In this document: piece by piece, positions 8,214-19,629 of the stretch
How positions within the stretch are numbered: position 1 is the first letter of the stretch
How the letters are laid out: every line of letters starts with the position of its first letter
From: Kordiimonas sediminis
GTDB lineage: Bacteria; Pseudomonadota; Alphaproteobacteria; Sphingomonadales; Kordiimonadaceae
NCBI RefSeq assembly: GCF_014656395.1
Contig: NZ_BNCI01000001.1
Span: forward strand, 1,461,893-1,525,892
DNA length: 64,000 nt
Direction of reading: 5' to 3'
Notes under the pieces: generated by a model
Database searches by the model: none
Told to the model about the DNA's origin: nothing
The model's input: the letters and a program-made list of their open reading frames with translations, nothing else
Position numbers and translations under genes: made by a program

Positions 8214-8919
8214 GCCAGCCAAGATAACTGAGGCGCTGGGTACCTGCAAAGGGCGCAACATAGGTAACTGCATGTGGTTGCGGCGTCAGGAAAATATTGA
8301 GTGTGTTATAGGCCGGGGCGAAACCTTCCGTGATATTGCCTGTATCGTGATCGTAAAATACCAGGTTGCCGCCCCAGTCAGCCTTCCAGCCACGTGTCAT
8401 AGATAGCACATAGGCTGCAACTCTATTGTAGGTGTCATGCTTGTCATCATGGTTTGTCAGGAAATGGCCCGGCACATATTTGCTGGCAAAACTGTCGGCA
8501 TAGGCAATGTCGGCAGCGCCGCAAAGTATTCGCATAAAGTCTAGAAATTCTTGGCTGTTAACAAACGCATGCATCACATGGATGGGATGCCCGGCGTTTT
8601 CGCCAGACCGTACCGCATTAGAGATATAATACTGCTGAAAAAAATACTGAAACCCGTCGCGGGCGCCATTGTTTAGGTTTTTCATCAAGATCGCCCGTTC
8701 TGGCGCAGACATTTGGGCAAGTTCTGACTGCGGCACTTCAAAATGCAGATCACCTTCATTGTAGGTGCTGTACCAGATTTGGTTTCCTGTCAGAAGTCTT
8801 TCCAGGTGAGAGGCCGATTCTGCGGTCAGAAAATTCGCAACCTGTAGCCGGGTTTTTTCTTGGAGACTTCTGCCAAGTATCGCAGGATCTAGCGCAGGAT
8901 TTATCCGCAGGTCGATCAT
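8191..8919 (-). CDS. 2-oxoglutarate/Fe(II)-dependent oxygenase, prolyl-hydroxylase-like
   Basis: This 242-residue soluble protein has a double-stranded beta-helix oxygenase signature: NHDDKHD supplies the His157-x-Asp159 pair, PHAVTYVAPF supplies the distal His216, and Arg229 in GTQRLSYLGW is placed to bind 2-oxoglutarate. WGGNLVFYDHDTG precedes the distal histidine, as in P4Hc-type enzymes such as the proline hydroxylase/Tpa1 group. GAGGAT lies six bases before the ATG. The gene is convergent with, and overlaps by 23 bases, the second PAP2 gene. The substrate could be a protein, a peptide or a lipid. Nothing in the context decides this. Confidence 0.85.
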   Translation of the reverse strand: MIDLRINPALDPAILGRSLQEKTRLQVANFLTAESASHLERLLTGNQIWYSTYNEGDLHFEVPQSELAQMSAPERAILMKNLNNGARDGFQYFFQQYYISNAVRSGENAGHPIHVMHAFVNSQEFLDFMRILCGAADIAYADSFASKYVPGHFLTNHDDKHDTYNRVAAYVLSMTRGWKADWGGNLVFYDHDTGNITEGFAPAYNTLNIFLTPQPHAVTYVAPFAGTQRLSYLGWLNRAEAT

Positions 8920-10301
<1,382 letters not shown>

Positions 10302-10357
10302 GTCAGGGAACTTTCTTTTTAAACCACCAGTGTTTAACCTGGGAACGAGGGATCCCG

Positions 10358-11527
10358 ATGAATATACATGAATATCAGGCCAAAGGCCTACTGAAACAAT
10401 ATGGCGCGCCCGTCCTTGACGGTGGTGTTGCCTATACAGCGGCAGAGGCCGTTGATGCAGCAAAGACCCTTGGTGGCCCGGTTTGGGTTGTCAAGGCACA
10501 GATCCATGCAGGCGGTCGCGGTAAAGCGGGCGGCGTAAAGGTTGTCAAGTCTCTGGATGATGTGGAAGCAACTGCAAAAGAACTGATCGGCAAGATTCTG
10601 GTAACACACCAGACAGGTCCAGAAGGTAAAGAAGTCAAGCGCGTTTATGTTGAAGACGGATGTGCGATCAAAGACGAATTTTACTTCTCTCTGTTGGTTG
10701 ACCGTGCTTCAAGCCGTGTTGCAATCATTGCCTCTACTGAAGGCGGTATGGACATTGAAGAAGTTGCTGCGGAAACGCCTGAAAAGATCGTTACAATTGC
10801 GATTGATCCGGCAACTGGTCTGCAGCCATTCCATTGCCGCCGCGTAGCGTTCGGCCTTGGTCTTGCCGGTGCAGCAGCAAAAGAGTGTCAGAAGGTTGTG
10901 GCGTCTCTATACAAAGCATTCATGGACAAGGACGCATCGCTTCTTGAAGTGAACCCGCTGGTTCTGACAGAAGACGACAAGATGGTCGTTCTTGATGCCA
11001 AAATGTCCTTCGATGGTAATGCTCTGTTCCGTCACAGTGACGTTCGCGAACTGCGTGACGAATCTGAAGAAGATCCAAAAGAGATCGAAGCATCCAAGTA
11101 TGACCTGAACTACATCAGCCTTGATGGTAGCATCGGTTGTATGGTGAACGGTGCTGGTCTTGCGATGGCTACAATGGACATCATCAAGCTTAAAGGCGGC
11201 GAGCCTGCAAACTTCCTGGATGTTGGTGGCGGAGCGACCAAAGAGCGCGTTACCGAAGCATTCAAGATCATCCTGAGCGATGATAATGTTGAAGGTATTC
11301 TGGTTAACATCTTTGGTGGTATCATGCGCTGTGACGTTATTGCGGAAGGCGTTGTTGCTGCAGCTCGTGAAGTTGCGCTGAGCGTGCCGCTGGTTGTGCG
11401 TCTTGAAGGTACAAATGTTGATCTGGGTAAACAGATTATGGCGGACAGTGGCCTGCCAATCATTGCAGCGGACGATCTGAATGACGCTGCCGAGAAGGTT
11501 GTGAAAGCCGTGAAGGAGGCCGCGTAA
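10358..11527 (+). CDS. sucC: Succinyl-CoA ligase, beta subunit
   Basis: This 389-residue ATP-grasp subunit starts [19 protein letters not shown] and shows [43 protein letters not shown] for Mg-nucleotide binding, and [32 protein letters not shown]. With SucD it makes succinate and ATP or GTP from succinyl-CoA. The length is typical. GAGGGA lies upstream of the ATG inside a GGGATCCC palindrome. The stop codon overlaps the sucD start by one base (TAATG), implying translational coupling of the two subunits. Confidence 0.98.
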   Translation: MNIHEYQAKGLLKQYGAPVLDGGVAYTAAEAVDAAKTLGGPVWVVKAQIHAGGRGKAGGVKVVKSLDDVEATAKELIGKILVTHQTGPEGKEVKRVYVEDGCAIKDEFYFSLLVDRASSRVAIIASTEGGMDIEEVAAETPEKIVTIAIDPATGLQPFHCRRVAFGLGLAGAAAKECQKVVASLYKAFMDKDASLLEVNPLVLTEDDKMVVLDAKMSFDGNALFRHSDVRELRDESEEDPKEIEASKYDLNYISLDGSIGCMVNGAGLAMATMDIIKLKGGEPANFLDVGGGATKERVTEAFKIILSDDNVEGILVNIFGGIMRCDVIAEGVVAAAREVALSVPLVVRLEGTNVDLGKQIMADSGLPIIAADDLNDAAEKVVKAVKEAA

Positions 11528-12402
11528 TGTCAGTTCTCGTTGGTAAAAATACTAAAGTCATCTGTCAGGGCTTCACTGGTGCCCAGGGGACTTTCCACTC
11601 AGAACAAGCAATCGCATACGGCACAAACATGGTTGGTGGCGTAACGCCGGGTAAAGGCGGTGCGAAGCATCTTGATCTGCCGATTTTCGATACAGTTGCC
11701 GATGCGCGTGAAGCAACAGACTGTAATGCGTCTGTGATTTATGTGCCGCCTCCATTCGCGGCGGACGCAATCCTCGAAGCAATTGATGCTGAAATCGAGC
11801 TGGTTGTTTGTATTACAGAAGGTATCCCGGTTCTGGACATGGTGCGCGTCAAGCGTGCGCTGCAGAACTCTGGTACACGCCTGATCGGCCCTAACTGTCC
11901 TGGTGTTATTACGCCTGGCGAATGTAAGATTGGTATTATGCCTGGTCACATTCACAAGCCTGGTAAAGTGGGTATCGTATCCCGCTCTGGTACACTGACG
12001 TATGAAGCAGTAGCACAGACTACCGCTGCCGGCCTTGGCCAAAGTACGTGTATCGGTATCGGTGGTGACCCTGTAAACGGTACTAACTTCATCGACTGTC
12101 TGGACATGTTCCTGGGCGATGATGATACAGACAGCATCATCATGATCGGTGAAATTGGTGGTTCTGCCGAAGAAGAAGCTGCAGAGTTTCTGAAGCAAAG
12201 CAAAGTCAAGAAGCCGGTTGCAGGCTTTATTGCTGGGCGTACTGCACCTCCTGGCCGTACAATGGGTCATGCCGGTGCGATCGTATCTGGTGGTAAAGGT
12301 GGCGCCGAGGATAAAATCGAAGCCATGCGTAGTGCTGGAATCGTAGTTTCTGACAGCCCTGCTGCTCTGGGAACCACGCTTCTTGAGGCGATGAAAGCCT
12401 AA
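11527..12402 (+). CDS. sucD: Succinyl-CoA ligase, alpha subunit
   Basis: This 291-residue subunit has the CoA-binding domain ([23 protein letters not shown] in segments, [13 protein letters not shown]) and the ligase domain. The phosphorylated active-site histidine sits in [18 protein letters not shown]. It pairs with SucC, whose stop codon it overlaps by one base. The length is that expected. A perfect hairpin follows the stop codon before sucA. Confidence 0.98.
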   Translation: MSVLVGKNTKVICQGFTGAQGTFHSEQAIAYGTNMVGGVTPGKGGAKHLDLPIFDTVADAREATDCNASVIYVPPPFAADAILEAIDAEIELVVCITEGIPVLDMVRVKRALQNSGTRLIGPNCPGVITPGECKIGIMPGHIHKPGKVGIVSRSGTLTYEAVAQTTAAGLGQSTCIGIGGDPVNGTNFIDCLDMFLGDDDTDSIIMIGEIGGSAEEEAAEFLKQSKVKKPVAGFIAGRTAPPGRTMGHAGAIVSGGKGGAEDKIEAMRSAGIVVSDSPAALGTTLLEAMKA

Positions 12403-12416
12403 GTAAAGTTAAGAGG

Positions 12417-12443
12417 GGCGCAGCTGCCAACAATGGCTGCGCC
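12417..12443 (+). promoter_or_regulatory. Intercistronic hairpin between sucD and sucA
   Basis: A perfect 8-bp stem GGCGCAGC/GCTGCGCC closes an 11-base loop, 15 bases after the sucD stop and 20 before the sucA start. It is followed by GTTTG rather than a long T-run, so it is at most a weak terminator. It could be an attenuator, a processing site or an mRNA stabiliser that sets the SucCD to SucAB ratio. Confidence 0.55.
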
Positions 12444-12463
12444 GTTTGCCCATGGGAGCAGAT

Positions 12464-15379
12464 ATGGACCGCTTTGAAGCCTTGGAGGGTGTAAGCCCTG
12501 CCTTCGTTGAAACACTTTATGAAAATTACTGTGCTGACCCGTCGTCTGTTGATGCAGGTTGGCGTGATTATTTTGCCGGCCTCGAAGGGGGTGTCGCGGC
12601 AAACGCAGTATCGGGTCCAAGCTGGGCTCGTTCTGATTGGCCGCTCCGGCCCGATGATGACCGCACGACTGGTCTTGACGGGTCTGACATGTTCATCGAA
12701 GACAAGGAAAAACCATCTTCAGGTAAAGGCGCATTAGCCGTTGAAGATGTTCGCGCTGCGACAATCGACAGTATTCGTGCCCTGATGATGGTCCGTACGT
12801 ACCGCGTGCGGGGTCATTTGATGGCCAACCTAGACCCACTCGGACTTGAAGACCGCCCACAGCACCCGGAGCTGGAGCCTGGAACATACGGCTTTAGCGC
12901 AGGGGATCTGGATCGTCCGATCTTTCTTGATGGTGTTCTGGGGCTGGATGTTGCTACGGTTCGTGAAATTCTTGCGATTTTGAAACGGACATACTGTTCC
13001 AACCTTGGCGTTGAATTTATGCACATCAATGATCCAGAGGAGAAATCCTGGATCCAGCGTAAAATCGAAGGCCGCGATAAGGAAATCCAGTTTACCGACA
13101 AGGGTAAGCTGGCAATTTTGAACAAGCTGGTAGAAGCCGAGCAGTTTGAAAAATTCCTTGGTAGAAAATATACAGGCACCAAGCGTTTTGGCCTTGATGG
13201 CGGCGAAAGCATGGTCCCTGCACTTGAAGCAATTATGAAGACCGGCGGTCAGTTCGGTCTGGAAGAAATTGTCATTGGTATGCCGCACCGCGGACGTTTG
13301 AACGTTCTTGCGAATGTGATGCAGAAGCCGTACCGCGCGATCTTTAACGAGTTCCATGGCGGTTCGTTTAAGCCTGATGACGTTCAGGGTTCCGGTGATG
13401 TGAAATACCACCTTGGTACCAGTTCTGATCGTGATTTTGACGGCAATAAAATTCACTTGTCCCTGACGGCTAACCCGTCTCACCTGGAAGCTGTGAACCC
13501 GGTTGTGATCGGTAAAGTTCGTGCCAAACAGGCCCAGCGTGAGGACAAAGACCGGACAAAGGTTCTGTCATTGTTGCTGCACGGTGATGCCGCCTTTGCA
13601 GGGCAGGGCATCATTGCAGAATGTTTCGCCATGTCCGGCCTGAACGGCTACAACACTGGCGGGACTATTCATTTTATCGTCAATAACCAGATTGGCTTCA
13701 CGACCAGTCCACAGTTCTCCCGGTCAAGCCCGTACCCAAGCGATGTCGCGAAGATGGTACAGGCCCCGATATTCCATGTGAATGGAGATGATCCGGAAGC
13801 TGTTGTTTATGCTACCAAGCTTGCGACTGAATTCCGTCAGGAGTTCAAGCGTGATGTCGTGATCGACATGATTTGTTACCGCCGCTTTGGTCATAACGAA
13901 TCTGACGAACCATCTTTCACACAGCCAATTATGTATGCGGCGATCAAGAAGCATCCATTCGTTACCAAGCTGTATAGTGACCGTTTGAAATCAGAAGGCA
14001 TTCTGACAGATGCGATGGTTGCCCAGATGGAGCAGGACTTTACATCGTACCTTGATGGTGAGTTTGAGGCAGCACGTGACTATAAGGTCAATGAAGCAGA
14101 CTGGTTTGCGGGTAAATGGCAGGGTATGGGCCTTGCTAGCAGTGACCCGGAAGCACGGCGTGCGGAAACCGGCGTTGCGGAAATTGCCCTGCGTGAAGTC
14201 GGGCAGGCACTGACGGCGATCCCGGAGAACTTTAATGTTCACCGGACACTGAAACGTGTGCTGGACCAGAAAGACAAGATGTTCGAAACCAACAAAGGCA
14301 TCGACTGGGCGACAGCCGAAGCCCTTGCCTTTGGTACGCTGCTGCGCGAAGGCTACGGTGTCCGCTTGTCCGGTCAGGATTGTGGCCGTGGTACATTCAG
14401 CCAGCGTCATGCGGTTTTCGTTGATCAGAAAACGGAAGAGCGTTTTATCCCATTGCAGCATGTGAACGACGAAGCACATTTTGAAGTTCTGGATAGTCCG
14501 CTAAGTGAGTACGGCGTCCTGGGCTTTGAGTATGGCTATACGCTTGCAGAACCTAAAACACTGACATTGTGGGAAGCTCAGTTCGGTGACTTTGCCAACG
14601 GTGCCCAGATCATGATTGATCAGTTTATCTGTTCTGCCGAAGCAAAATGGCTGCGGATGTCTGGTCTAGTGATGCTGTTGCCACATGGCTATGAGGGCCA
14701 GGGGCCTGAGCATTCAAGCGCACGTCTTGAACGGTATTTGCAGTTAAGCGCGGAAGATAACTGGCAGGTTGCCAATTGTACCACGCCTGCAAACTACTAT
14801 CATATTTTGCGCCGTCAGATGCACCGGAAGTTCCGCAAACCACTGATCCTTATGACGCCAAAGTCATTGCTGCGTCACAAGAAATGTACATCAGGCCTTG
14901 AAGAGTTCGGTCCAGGATCACAGTTCCACCGCGTTCTTTGGGATGATGCTGAAAAAGGTGGCGGTTCTGATCTGGTTCTGGCCAAAGATAGCGATATCAA
15001 GCGCGTTATTGTTTGTTCTGGTAAAGTCTATTTCGACATTCTGGAAGAGCGTGACCGTCTACGCCAGTCAGATACCTACATCCTGCGGATTGAGCAGTTG
15101 TTCCCATTCCCGGAGGCAGCGTTTGCCAAGGAAATGTCCCGATTTACAGGTGTTGAAACTGTTGTCTGGTGTCAGGAAGAACCACGCAATCAGGGGTCAT
15201 GGCATTATATCAATGAATTGATCGAAGACGTTCTTGTCGACTTGAACCTGAAGGCAAATCGTCCCGTTTACGCTGGTCGCAAAGCGAGCGCATCAACGGC
15301 TACTGGTCTGGCATCCAAGCATGCAACTGAACAGGCAGCCCTGATCAACGACGCATTAACTATTGAAAGTAAAAGGTAG
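12464..15379 (+). CDS. sucA: 2-oxoglutarate dehydrogenase E1 component
   Basis: This 971-residue thiamine-diphosphate enzyme decarboxylates 2-oxoglutarate and transfers the succinyl group to the lipoyl arm of SucB. It shows the N-terminal peripheral segment ([27 protein letters not shown]), [15 protein letters not shown], the cofactor motif [18 protein letters not shown]...NNQIGFTT and the C-terminal domain ([22 protein letters not shown], ending near [14 protein letters not shown]). The ATG at 12464 is preferred because GGGAG lies five bases before it. Earlier in-frame TTG and ATG codons lack such a site. It sits directly before sucB. Confidence 0.97.
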   Translation: MDRFEALEGVSPAFVETLYENYCADPSSVDAGWRDYFAGLEGGVAANAVSGPSWARSDWPLRPDDDRTTGLDGSDMFIEDKEKPSSGKGALAVEDVRAATIDSIRALMMVRTYRVRGHLMANLDPLGLEDRPQHPELEPGTYGFSAGDLDRPIFLDGVLGLDVATVREILAILKRTYCSNLGVEFMHINDPEEKSWIQRKIEGRDKEIQFTDKGKLAILNKLVEAEQFEKFLGRKYTGTKRFGLDGGESMVPALEAIMKTGGQFGLEEIVIGMPHRGRLNVLANVMQKPYRAIFNEFHGGSFKPDDVQGSGDVKYHLGTSSDRDFDGNKIHLSLTANPSHLEAVNPVVIGKVRAKQAQREDKDRTKVLSLLLHGDAAFAGQGIIAECFAMSGLNGYNTGGTIHFIVNNQIGFTTSPQFSRSSPYPSDVAKMVQAPIFHVNGDDPEAVVYATKLATEFRQEFKRDVVIDMICYRRFGHNESDEPSFTQPIMYAAIKKHPFVTKLYSDRLKSEGILTDAMVAQMEQDFTSYLDGEFEAARDYKVNEADWFAGKWQGMGLASSDPEARRAETGVAEIALREVGQALTAIPENFNVHRTLKRVLDQKDKMFETNKGIDWATAEALAFGTLLREGYGVRLSGQDCGRGTFSQRHAVFVDQKTEERFIPLQHVNDEAHFEVLDSPLSEYGVLGFEYGYTLAEPKTLTLWEAQFGDFANGAQIMIDQFICSAEAKWLRMSGLVMLLPHGYEGQGPEHSSARLERYLQLSAEDNWQVANCTTPANYYHILRRQMHRKFRKPLILMTPKSLLRHKKCTSGLEEFGPGSQFHRVLWDDAEKGGGSDLVLAKDSDIKRVIVCSGKVYFDILEERDRLRQSDTYILRIEQLFPFPEAAFAKEMSRFTGVETVVWCQEEPRNQGSWHYINELIEDVLVDLNLKANRPVYAGRKASASTATGLASKHATEQAALINDALTIESKR

Positions 15380-15390
15380 GAGCACATCAC

Positions 15391-16638
15391 GTGGCTATCG
15401 AAGAAATTGTTATCCCACAGCTTGGGGAATCTATCACAGAAGGCTCTATTGGCTCCTGGTTGAAGAATGTTGGTGACGCTGTTGCCGCTGATGAACCGAT
15501 TGTTGAAGTAGAGACTGACAAGGTGGCTATGGAAGTTCCTAGCCCAGTCGCTGGTGTTTTGGTTGAACAAGTTGTTGCAGAGGGCGACACCGTTGAAATC
15601 GGTGCGTTGATTGCAAAAGTTGACACCGAAGGCAAAGCTGCTGCGGCACCTGCGGCTGCTGCACCGGCCGCGGCCCCTGCAGCATCTGCACCGGCACCAG
15701 CGCCGGCTGCTGCACCTGCCGCTGCGCCAGCACCGTTCGCGAGCGCGTCATCATCGAATTTGATGCCGATGTCTCCGGCAGTTCGTCGCCTTGTTGAAGA
15801 TTACAATCTTGATCCTGCGTCTATCACAGGCACGGGCAAAGATGGTCGCCTGACGAAAGGCGATGTCCTGAAAGCGATTGAATCGGGTACAGCGCGTACA
15901 TTGTCTGCAACTGCAACCGTTGTGGCGGCTGATACCGGACCACGTGAAGAGCGCGTTAAAATGACTCGCCTGCGCAAGGTTATTGCGACACGGCTCAAGG
16001 AAGCACAAAATACTGCAGCGATGCTGACAACCTACAACGAGGTTGATATGACCGCCGTTATGGAAGCTCGTGCAAAGTACAAAGATCTGTTCGCGAAAAA
16101 GCATAACATCAAACTTGGCTTCATGAGCTTCTTCACGCAGGCATGTTGTCTGGCGCTGAAAGAAATTCCTGCGGTTAATGCGTTCATCGACGGTGATGAA
16201 ATCGTTTATCACAACTATGCAAACGTTGGTGTTGCAGTATCCAGCCCGAATGGTCTTGTTGTTCCCGTTCTGAAGGATGCGCAGGACATGTCCTTTGCAG
16301 AGACTGAGCTGGCGATTGCGAACTACGGCAGAAAAGCCCGCGACGGCAAGCTGACAATGGATGATATGACGGGTGGTACGTTCACTATCTCCAACGGTGG
16401 TATCTTTGGCTCCCTGATGTCCAGCCCGATCCTGAATGCACCGCAGTCTGCTATCCTTGGCATGCACAAGATCCAGGATCGTCCGATGGCGATTGGCGGC
16501 AATGTCGTCATCCGTCCTATGATGTATCTGGCACTGTCGTATGATCACCGCATCATTGATGGCCGCGAAGCTGTAACATTCCTTGTACGTGTTAAAGAGG
16601 CTCTTGAAGACCCAACACGTCTACTTCTGGATATGTAA
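15391..16638 (+). CDS. sucB: 2-oxoglutarate dehydrogenase E2 (dihydrolipoyl succinyltransferase)
   Basis: This 415-residue core protein of the complex has one lipoyl domain ([16 protein letters not shown], with the lipoylated lysine), an unusually pure Ala/Pro linker at about residues 85-115, a peripheral subunit-binding domain ([32 protein letters not shown]), and the catalytic domain ending [26 protein letters not shown] with the active-site histidine and aspartate. Translation starts at GTG 15391 with TAGGAG upstream. It follows sucA by 11 bases and precedes lpd by 11 bases, as expected for a three-subunit operon. Confidence 0.98.
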   Translation: MAIEEIVIPQLGESITEGSIGSWLKNVGDAVAADEPIVEVETDKVAMEVPSPVAGVLVEQVVAEGDTVEIGALIAKVDTEGKAAAAPAAAAPAAAPAASAPAPAPAAAPAAAPAPFASASSSNLMPMSPAVRRLVEDYNLDPASITGTGKDGRLTKGDVLKAIESGTARTLSATATVVAADTGPREERVKMTRLRKVIATRLKEAQNTAAMLTTYNEVDMTAVMEARAKYKDLFAKKHNIKLGFMSFFTQACCLALKEIPAVNAFIDGDEIVYHNYANVGVAVSSPNGLVVPVLKDAQDMSFAETELAIANYGRKARDGKLTMDDMTGGTFTISNGGIFGSLMSSPILNAPQSAILGMHKIQDRPMAIGGNVVIRPMMYLALSYDHRIIDGREAVTFLVRVKEALEDPTRLLLDM

Positions 16639-16649
16639 GGGAACTGACA

Positions 16650-18053
16650 ATGAGTGAATATGATCTGGTAGTTATCGGTTCTGGCCCTGGTGGTTATGTC
16701 GCGGCTATTCGTGCAGCACAGCTTGGTCTTAAAACAGCGTGCGTTGAAAAACGCGATACCCTTGGTGGTACCTGTTTGAATGTTGGCTGTATGCCGTCCA
16801 AGGCTCTGTTGCATAGCTCGCACATGTATGAAGAAGCCAAGCATGAATTTGAAAAAGTTGGCATCAAGGTAAAGGGCCTTGAAGTTGACCTCAAAAAGAT
16901 GATGGCAACCAAGGACGAGACTGTGTCTGGTCTGACCGGTGGCATCGAATTCCTGTTTAAAAAGAATAAAGTGGATTGGCTGAAAGGATCTGCTGCATTC
17001 ACAGGCAAAAATACAATCGAAATTACTGACAAGGACGGTAAAAAGTCCACAGTTACTGCGAAAAACAGCATCATCGCGACGGGTAGTGACGTTTCAAGCC
17101 TGCCCGGCGTTGAAATTGATGAGAAGAAAGTGGTGTCTTCCACTGGCGCTCTAAGCCTGCCAAAGGTCCCAAAGAAAATGGTTGTTATTGGCGGCGGCGT
17201 TATCGGTCTTGAGCTTGGCTCTGTCTGGTCGCGTCTTGGTGCCGAGGTAACTGTGATCGAGTTTATGGACCAGGTTCTGCCTGGTATGGACATGGAAGTT
17301 CGTAAAACTTTTGGCCGTGTTCTGAAGAAGCAGGGCATGACCCTGAAGCTTTCGTCCAAGGTTACCGAAGTGAAAAACACCAAGTCCGGTGTAAGCGTGA
17401 CGTTTGAGCCAGTTAAAGGCGGTGATGCTACAACGCTTGATGCCGATGTGGTGCTTGTATCTGTTGGTCGCCGTCCGTACACAGATGGTCTTGGCCTTGA
17501 AATGGCGGGTGTGGAACTGGACGAACGTGGCCGTATTGCCATCGGGCATGACTTCTCTACGAACGTGCCGGGCATCTACGCAATTGGTGACGTTGTTGAG
17601 GGCCCGATGCTGGCGCATAAGGCAGAAGACGAAGGCGTTGCCTGTGCAGAGAATATCGCGGGTCTGACTGGTTATGTGAACCATGATGTTATCCCGGGCG
17701 TTGTCTACACATTCCCGGAAGTAGCTGCAGTTGGCAAAACGGAAGAAGAACTGAAAGAAGCAGGCGTTGCCTATAATGTCGGTAAATTCCCATTCACTGC
17801 GAACAGCCGTGCAAAGGCAAATTTGCAGACAGAAGGCTTTGTTAAAATTCTTGCTGACAAAGATACAGACCGCATTCTAGGCGTTCACATTATCGGTGCA
17901 GATGCCGGCAACATGATTGCTCAGGCGGCAACGGCAATGGAATTTGGTGCTAGCGCGGAAGATATCGCCCTGACATGCCATGCGCACCCAACCGAGACAG
18001 AAGCGGTGAAGGAAGCAGCTTTGGCGGTGCATGGTCGCCCCATTCACATGTAG
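16650..18053 (+). CDS. lpd: Dihydrolipoyl dehydrogenase (E3)
   Basis: This 467-residue FAD flavoprotein re-oxidises the lipoyl arm. It has the FAD-binding start [23 protein letters not shown], the redox disulfide [16 protein letters not shown], the NAD-binding [46 protein letters not shown] and the catalytic [17 protein letters not shown]. It is the last gene of the TCA operon and is followed within 30 bases by a strong terminator, so E3 is made together with E1 and E2 and may also serve other dehydrogenases. Confidence 0.98.
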   Translation: MSEYDLVVIGSGPGGYVAAIRAAQLGLKTACVEKRDTLGGTCLNVGCMPSKALLHSSHMYEEAKHEFEKVGIKVKGLEVDLKKMMATKDETVSGLTGGIEFLFKKNKVDWLKGSAAFTGKNTIEITDKDGKKSTVTAKNSIIATGSDVSSLPGVEIDEKKVVSSTGALSLPKVPKKMVVIGGGVIGLELGSVWSRLGAEVTVIEFMDQVLPGMDMEVRKTFGRVLKKQGMTLKLSSKVTEVKNTKSGVSVTFEPVKGGDATTLDADVVLVSVGRRPYTDGLGLEMAGVELDERGRIAIGHDFSTNVPGIYAIGDVVEGPMLAHKAEDEGVACAENIAGLTGYVNHDVIPGVVYTFPEVAAVGKTEEELKEAGVAYNVGKFPFTANSRAKANLQTEGFVKILADKDTDRILGVHIIGADAGNMIAQAATAMEFGASAEDIALTCHAHPTETEAVKEAALAVHGRPIHM

Positions 18054-18078
18054 GGATTTGCGCCTTATTGAACCATTG

Positions 18079-18106
18079 AAAAGGGACCTTTTGTGGTCCC
18101 TTTTTT
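18079..18106 (+). terminator. Rho-independent terminator of the TCA operon
   Basis: A perfect 10-bp stem AAAAGGGACC/GGTCCCTTTT with loop TTTTGT runs into a T-rich tail (TTTTTTG), 25 bases after the lpd stop. Confidence 0.9.
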
Positions 18107-18204
18107 GTTGCATGGGGCGAGGAGTGTAGTTCTAGTGCTTATGTCTCTGGGGCTAGTTCACTGAAACTTGGGGCTGATAAGGCACGGCACGGACAGCATA
18201 GCCA

Positions 18205-18711
18205 TCAGAGAAGGGACGGTATCAGCGCTCCTTCGTGTTGCAGTAACCATTCTTTACGGTCCAGGCCGCCAGCGTACCCGGTTAGTGATCCGTCAGCACC
18301 AATGACGCGGTGACAGGGATACAGCAGGCAGATCGGATTACGCCCATTTGCACTGCCCACGGCGCGGGCACCTGTGCCGACCTTGTCGGCAAATGTTTTG
18401 TAGCTAAGTGTTTTGCCGCTTGGGATAGATTTCAATGCTTGCCATACTGTTTGCTGAAAGGGTGTTCCTCTGGGGGCTGCAGCAATATCACTAAGTGCGT
18501 CAGTCTTGCCCCCGCGGTAGGCATCAAAGGCTGCTTCTATAGTATGCGGCAAAGGTACTTCCTGTACGTCATGGTTCTGGAAATATTTGTTCAGATAGGC
18601 GCTAATTCGCTCTGTCCTGTCACTGAACTCGCATAAAACTACAAGATCTTCATGAAGTATCAGGGTCAATTCTCCACATGGGAGAGTGGTCTTGGTTTTA
18701 AGTAAGGTCAT
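18205..18711 (-). CDS. ogt: Methylated-DNA-protein-cysteine S-methyltransferase
   Basis: This 168-residue suicide repair protein takes the methyl group from O6-methylguanine onto Cys133 in the signature YPCHRVIGADGSLTGYAGG. The DNA-binding helix-turn-helix region precedes it (TPFQQTVWQALKSIPSGKTLSYKTFADKVG...AVGSANGRNP). The ATG at 18711 has GTGGAG upstream and overlaps the end of the preceding Ada-like gene by 14 bases, so the two are translationally coupled. Together they carry the parts that are fused in a full-length Ada protein. Confidence 0.95.
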   Translation of the reverse strand: MTLLKTKTTLPCGELTLILHEDLVVLCEFSDRTERISAYLNKYFQNHDVQEVPLPHTIEAAFDAYRGGKTDALSDIAAAPRGTPFQQTVWQALKSIPSGKTLSYKTFADKVGTGARAVGSANGRNPICLLYPCHRVIGADGSLTGYAGGLDRKEWLLQHEGALIPSLL

Positions 18712-19258
18712 TCTGTTTTCTCCACTGGCTTGGTGAGGTGCCTGTGTGCTGTTTGAAAGCATCATTGAAACGGCGCAGGCTACGGAAACCCGCTGAATAG
18801 GCAATGTCACTGATCGGCGCCTGTGAAACGGCTAACATTTCGAGTGCCAGTTCCAGCCGGTTTTGTAGTTGCACTTCTTTGGGGGACTGTCCCAGGTGCT
18901 GCACGAACAGGCGTCTTAGGTGCCGGTCTGTTACGCCAAGCTTGTCGGCAAGGGCGGGTATGTCTTCTTCACCTGCGGCCAATAGCCTTAAGGCACGCTG
19001 GACAGTTGATTTGGTGCCTTCCCATGCCGGGCTGCCGGGTCTGCTTTCCGGGCGGCACCGTTTACAGGCACGAAAGCCTGCATCCTGTGCTTGGTCGCTT
19101 GTGTTGAAATACAGGATATTTTCAGGTTTGGGTTTGTTGGCTGGGCATACTGGTCGGCAGTAGATGCCCGTCGATGTGACGCCGAAATACACTTTGCCGT
19201 CGTAATTCTGATCCCGTGTCAAAAGGGCCGTATAGAGTATATGTGTGTCCTCTTTCAT
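18698..19258 (-). CDS. Ada-type methyl-phosphotriester sensor with AraC DNA-binding domain
   Basis: This 186-residue protein has the Ada N-terminal zinc domain, with cysteines at 34, 38, 65 and 68 (GIYCRPVCPA and CKRCRP) exactly matching the spacing of the Ada zinc ligands. Cys34 is the expected methyl acceptor from DNA phosphotriesters. An AraC-type two-helix-turn-helix domain follows (LADKLGVTDRHLRRLFVQHLGQSPKE, ISDIAYSAGFRSLRRFNDAFKQHTGTSPSQWR). The methyltransferase domain of Ada is missing from this chain and is encoded by the next gene. Methylation probably turns the protein into an activator of its own operon. Confidence 0.93.
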   Translation of the reverse strand: MKEDTHILYTALLTRDQNYDGKVYFGVTSTGIYCRPVCPANKPKPENILYFNTSDQAQDAGFRACKRCRPESRPGSPAWEGTKSTVQRALRLLAAGEEDIPALADKLGVTDRHLRRLFVQHLGQSPKEVQLQNRLELALEMLAVSQAPISDIAYSAGFRSLRRFNDAFKQHTGTSPSQWRKQNDLT

Positions 19259-19322
19259 GCCTGTAGTATAGCAGGATTATAAGAGAATACGCGCCGTTTT
19301 CGGACCTTTATTAAGGACAGGC

Positions 19323-19625
19323 TTAGGCTGCGAATACGCTGCTGGCCAGATACAGCACAGCCGCAGCGATGGCAAAGGGCATCATGGCCGTAGGAACTTT
19401 TTGATCTTTTTTGAAGTACTGGAAGAACTGCCACGCAGTTCGTGCATTAATAATAAACATAACGACACAGCTGAAGGCGAGTCCAAGTACAAGGAGTGAC
19501 CCTTTACTTTCACTGACGGCTGGCCAGAACTGTAATGTGGCAAAGCCAAGAAGCAGACCTAGCGCCGCGAGTGCAGCATACAGGGCAGCCAGCCCACCAA
19601 TTCTGATTTTATCATATGATTGCAT
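19323..19625 (-). CDS. Small hydrophobic membrane protein, unknown function
   Basis: This 100-residue protein has about three or four transmembrane helices (GLAALYAALAALGLLLGFA, GSLLVLGLAFSCVVMFIINA, MPFAIAAAVLYLASSVFAA) and a short charged loop FQYFKKDQKVPT. I do not recognise a family. The ATG at 19625 lies five bases after the xerC stop, so it is the last gene of a COQ9-xerC unit. GGAGAG just upstream, within the end of xerC, serves as the ribosome site. Confidence 0.7.
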   Translation of the reverse strand: MQSYDKIRIGGLAALYAALAALGLLLGFATLQFWPAVSESKGSLLVLGLAFSCVVMFIINARTAWQFFQYFKKDQKVPTAMMPFAIAAAVLYLASSVFAA

Positions 19626-19629
19626 AGAG

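Noticed and set aside
12830-13483. 217-codon minus-strand frame inside sucA
   Set aside because: Shadow of a conserved coding region without start signals.
15751-16548. 265-codon minus-strand frame inside sucB
   Set aside because: Shadow of sucB, no family resemblance.
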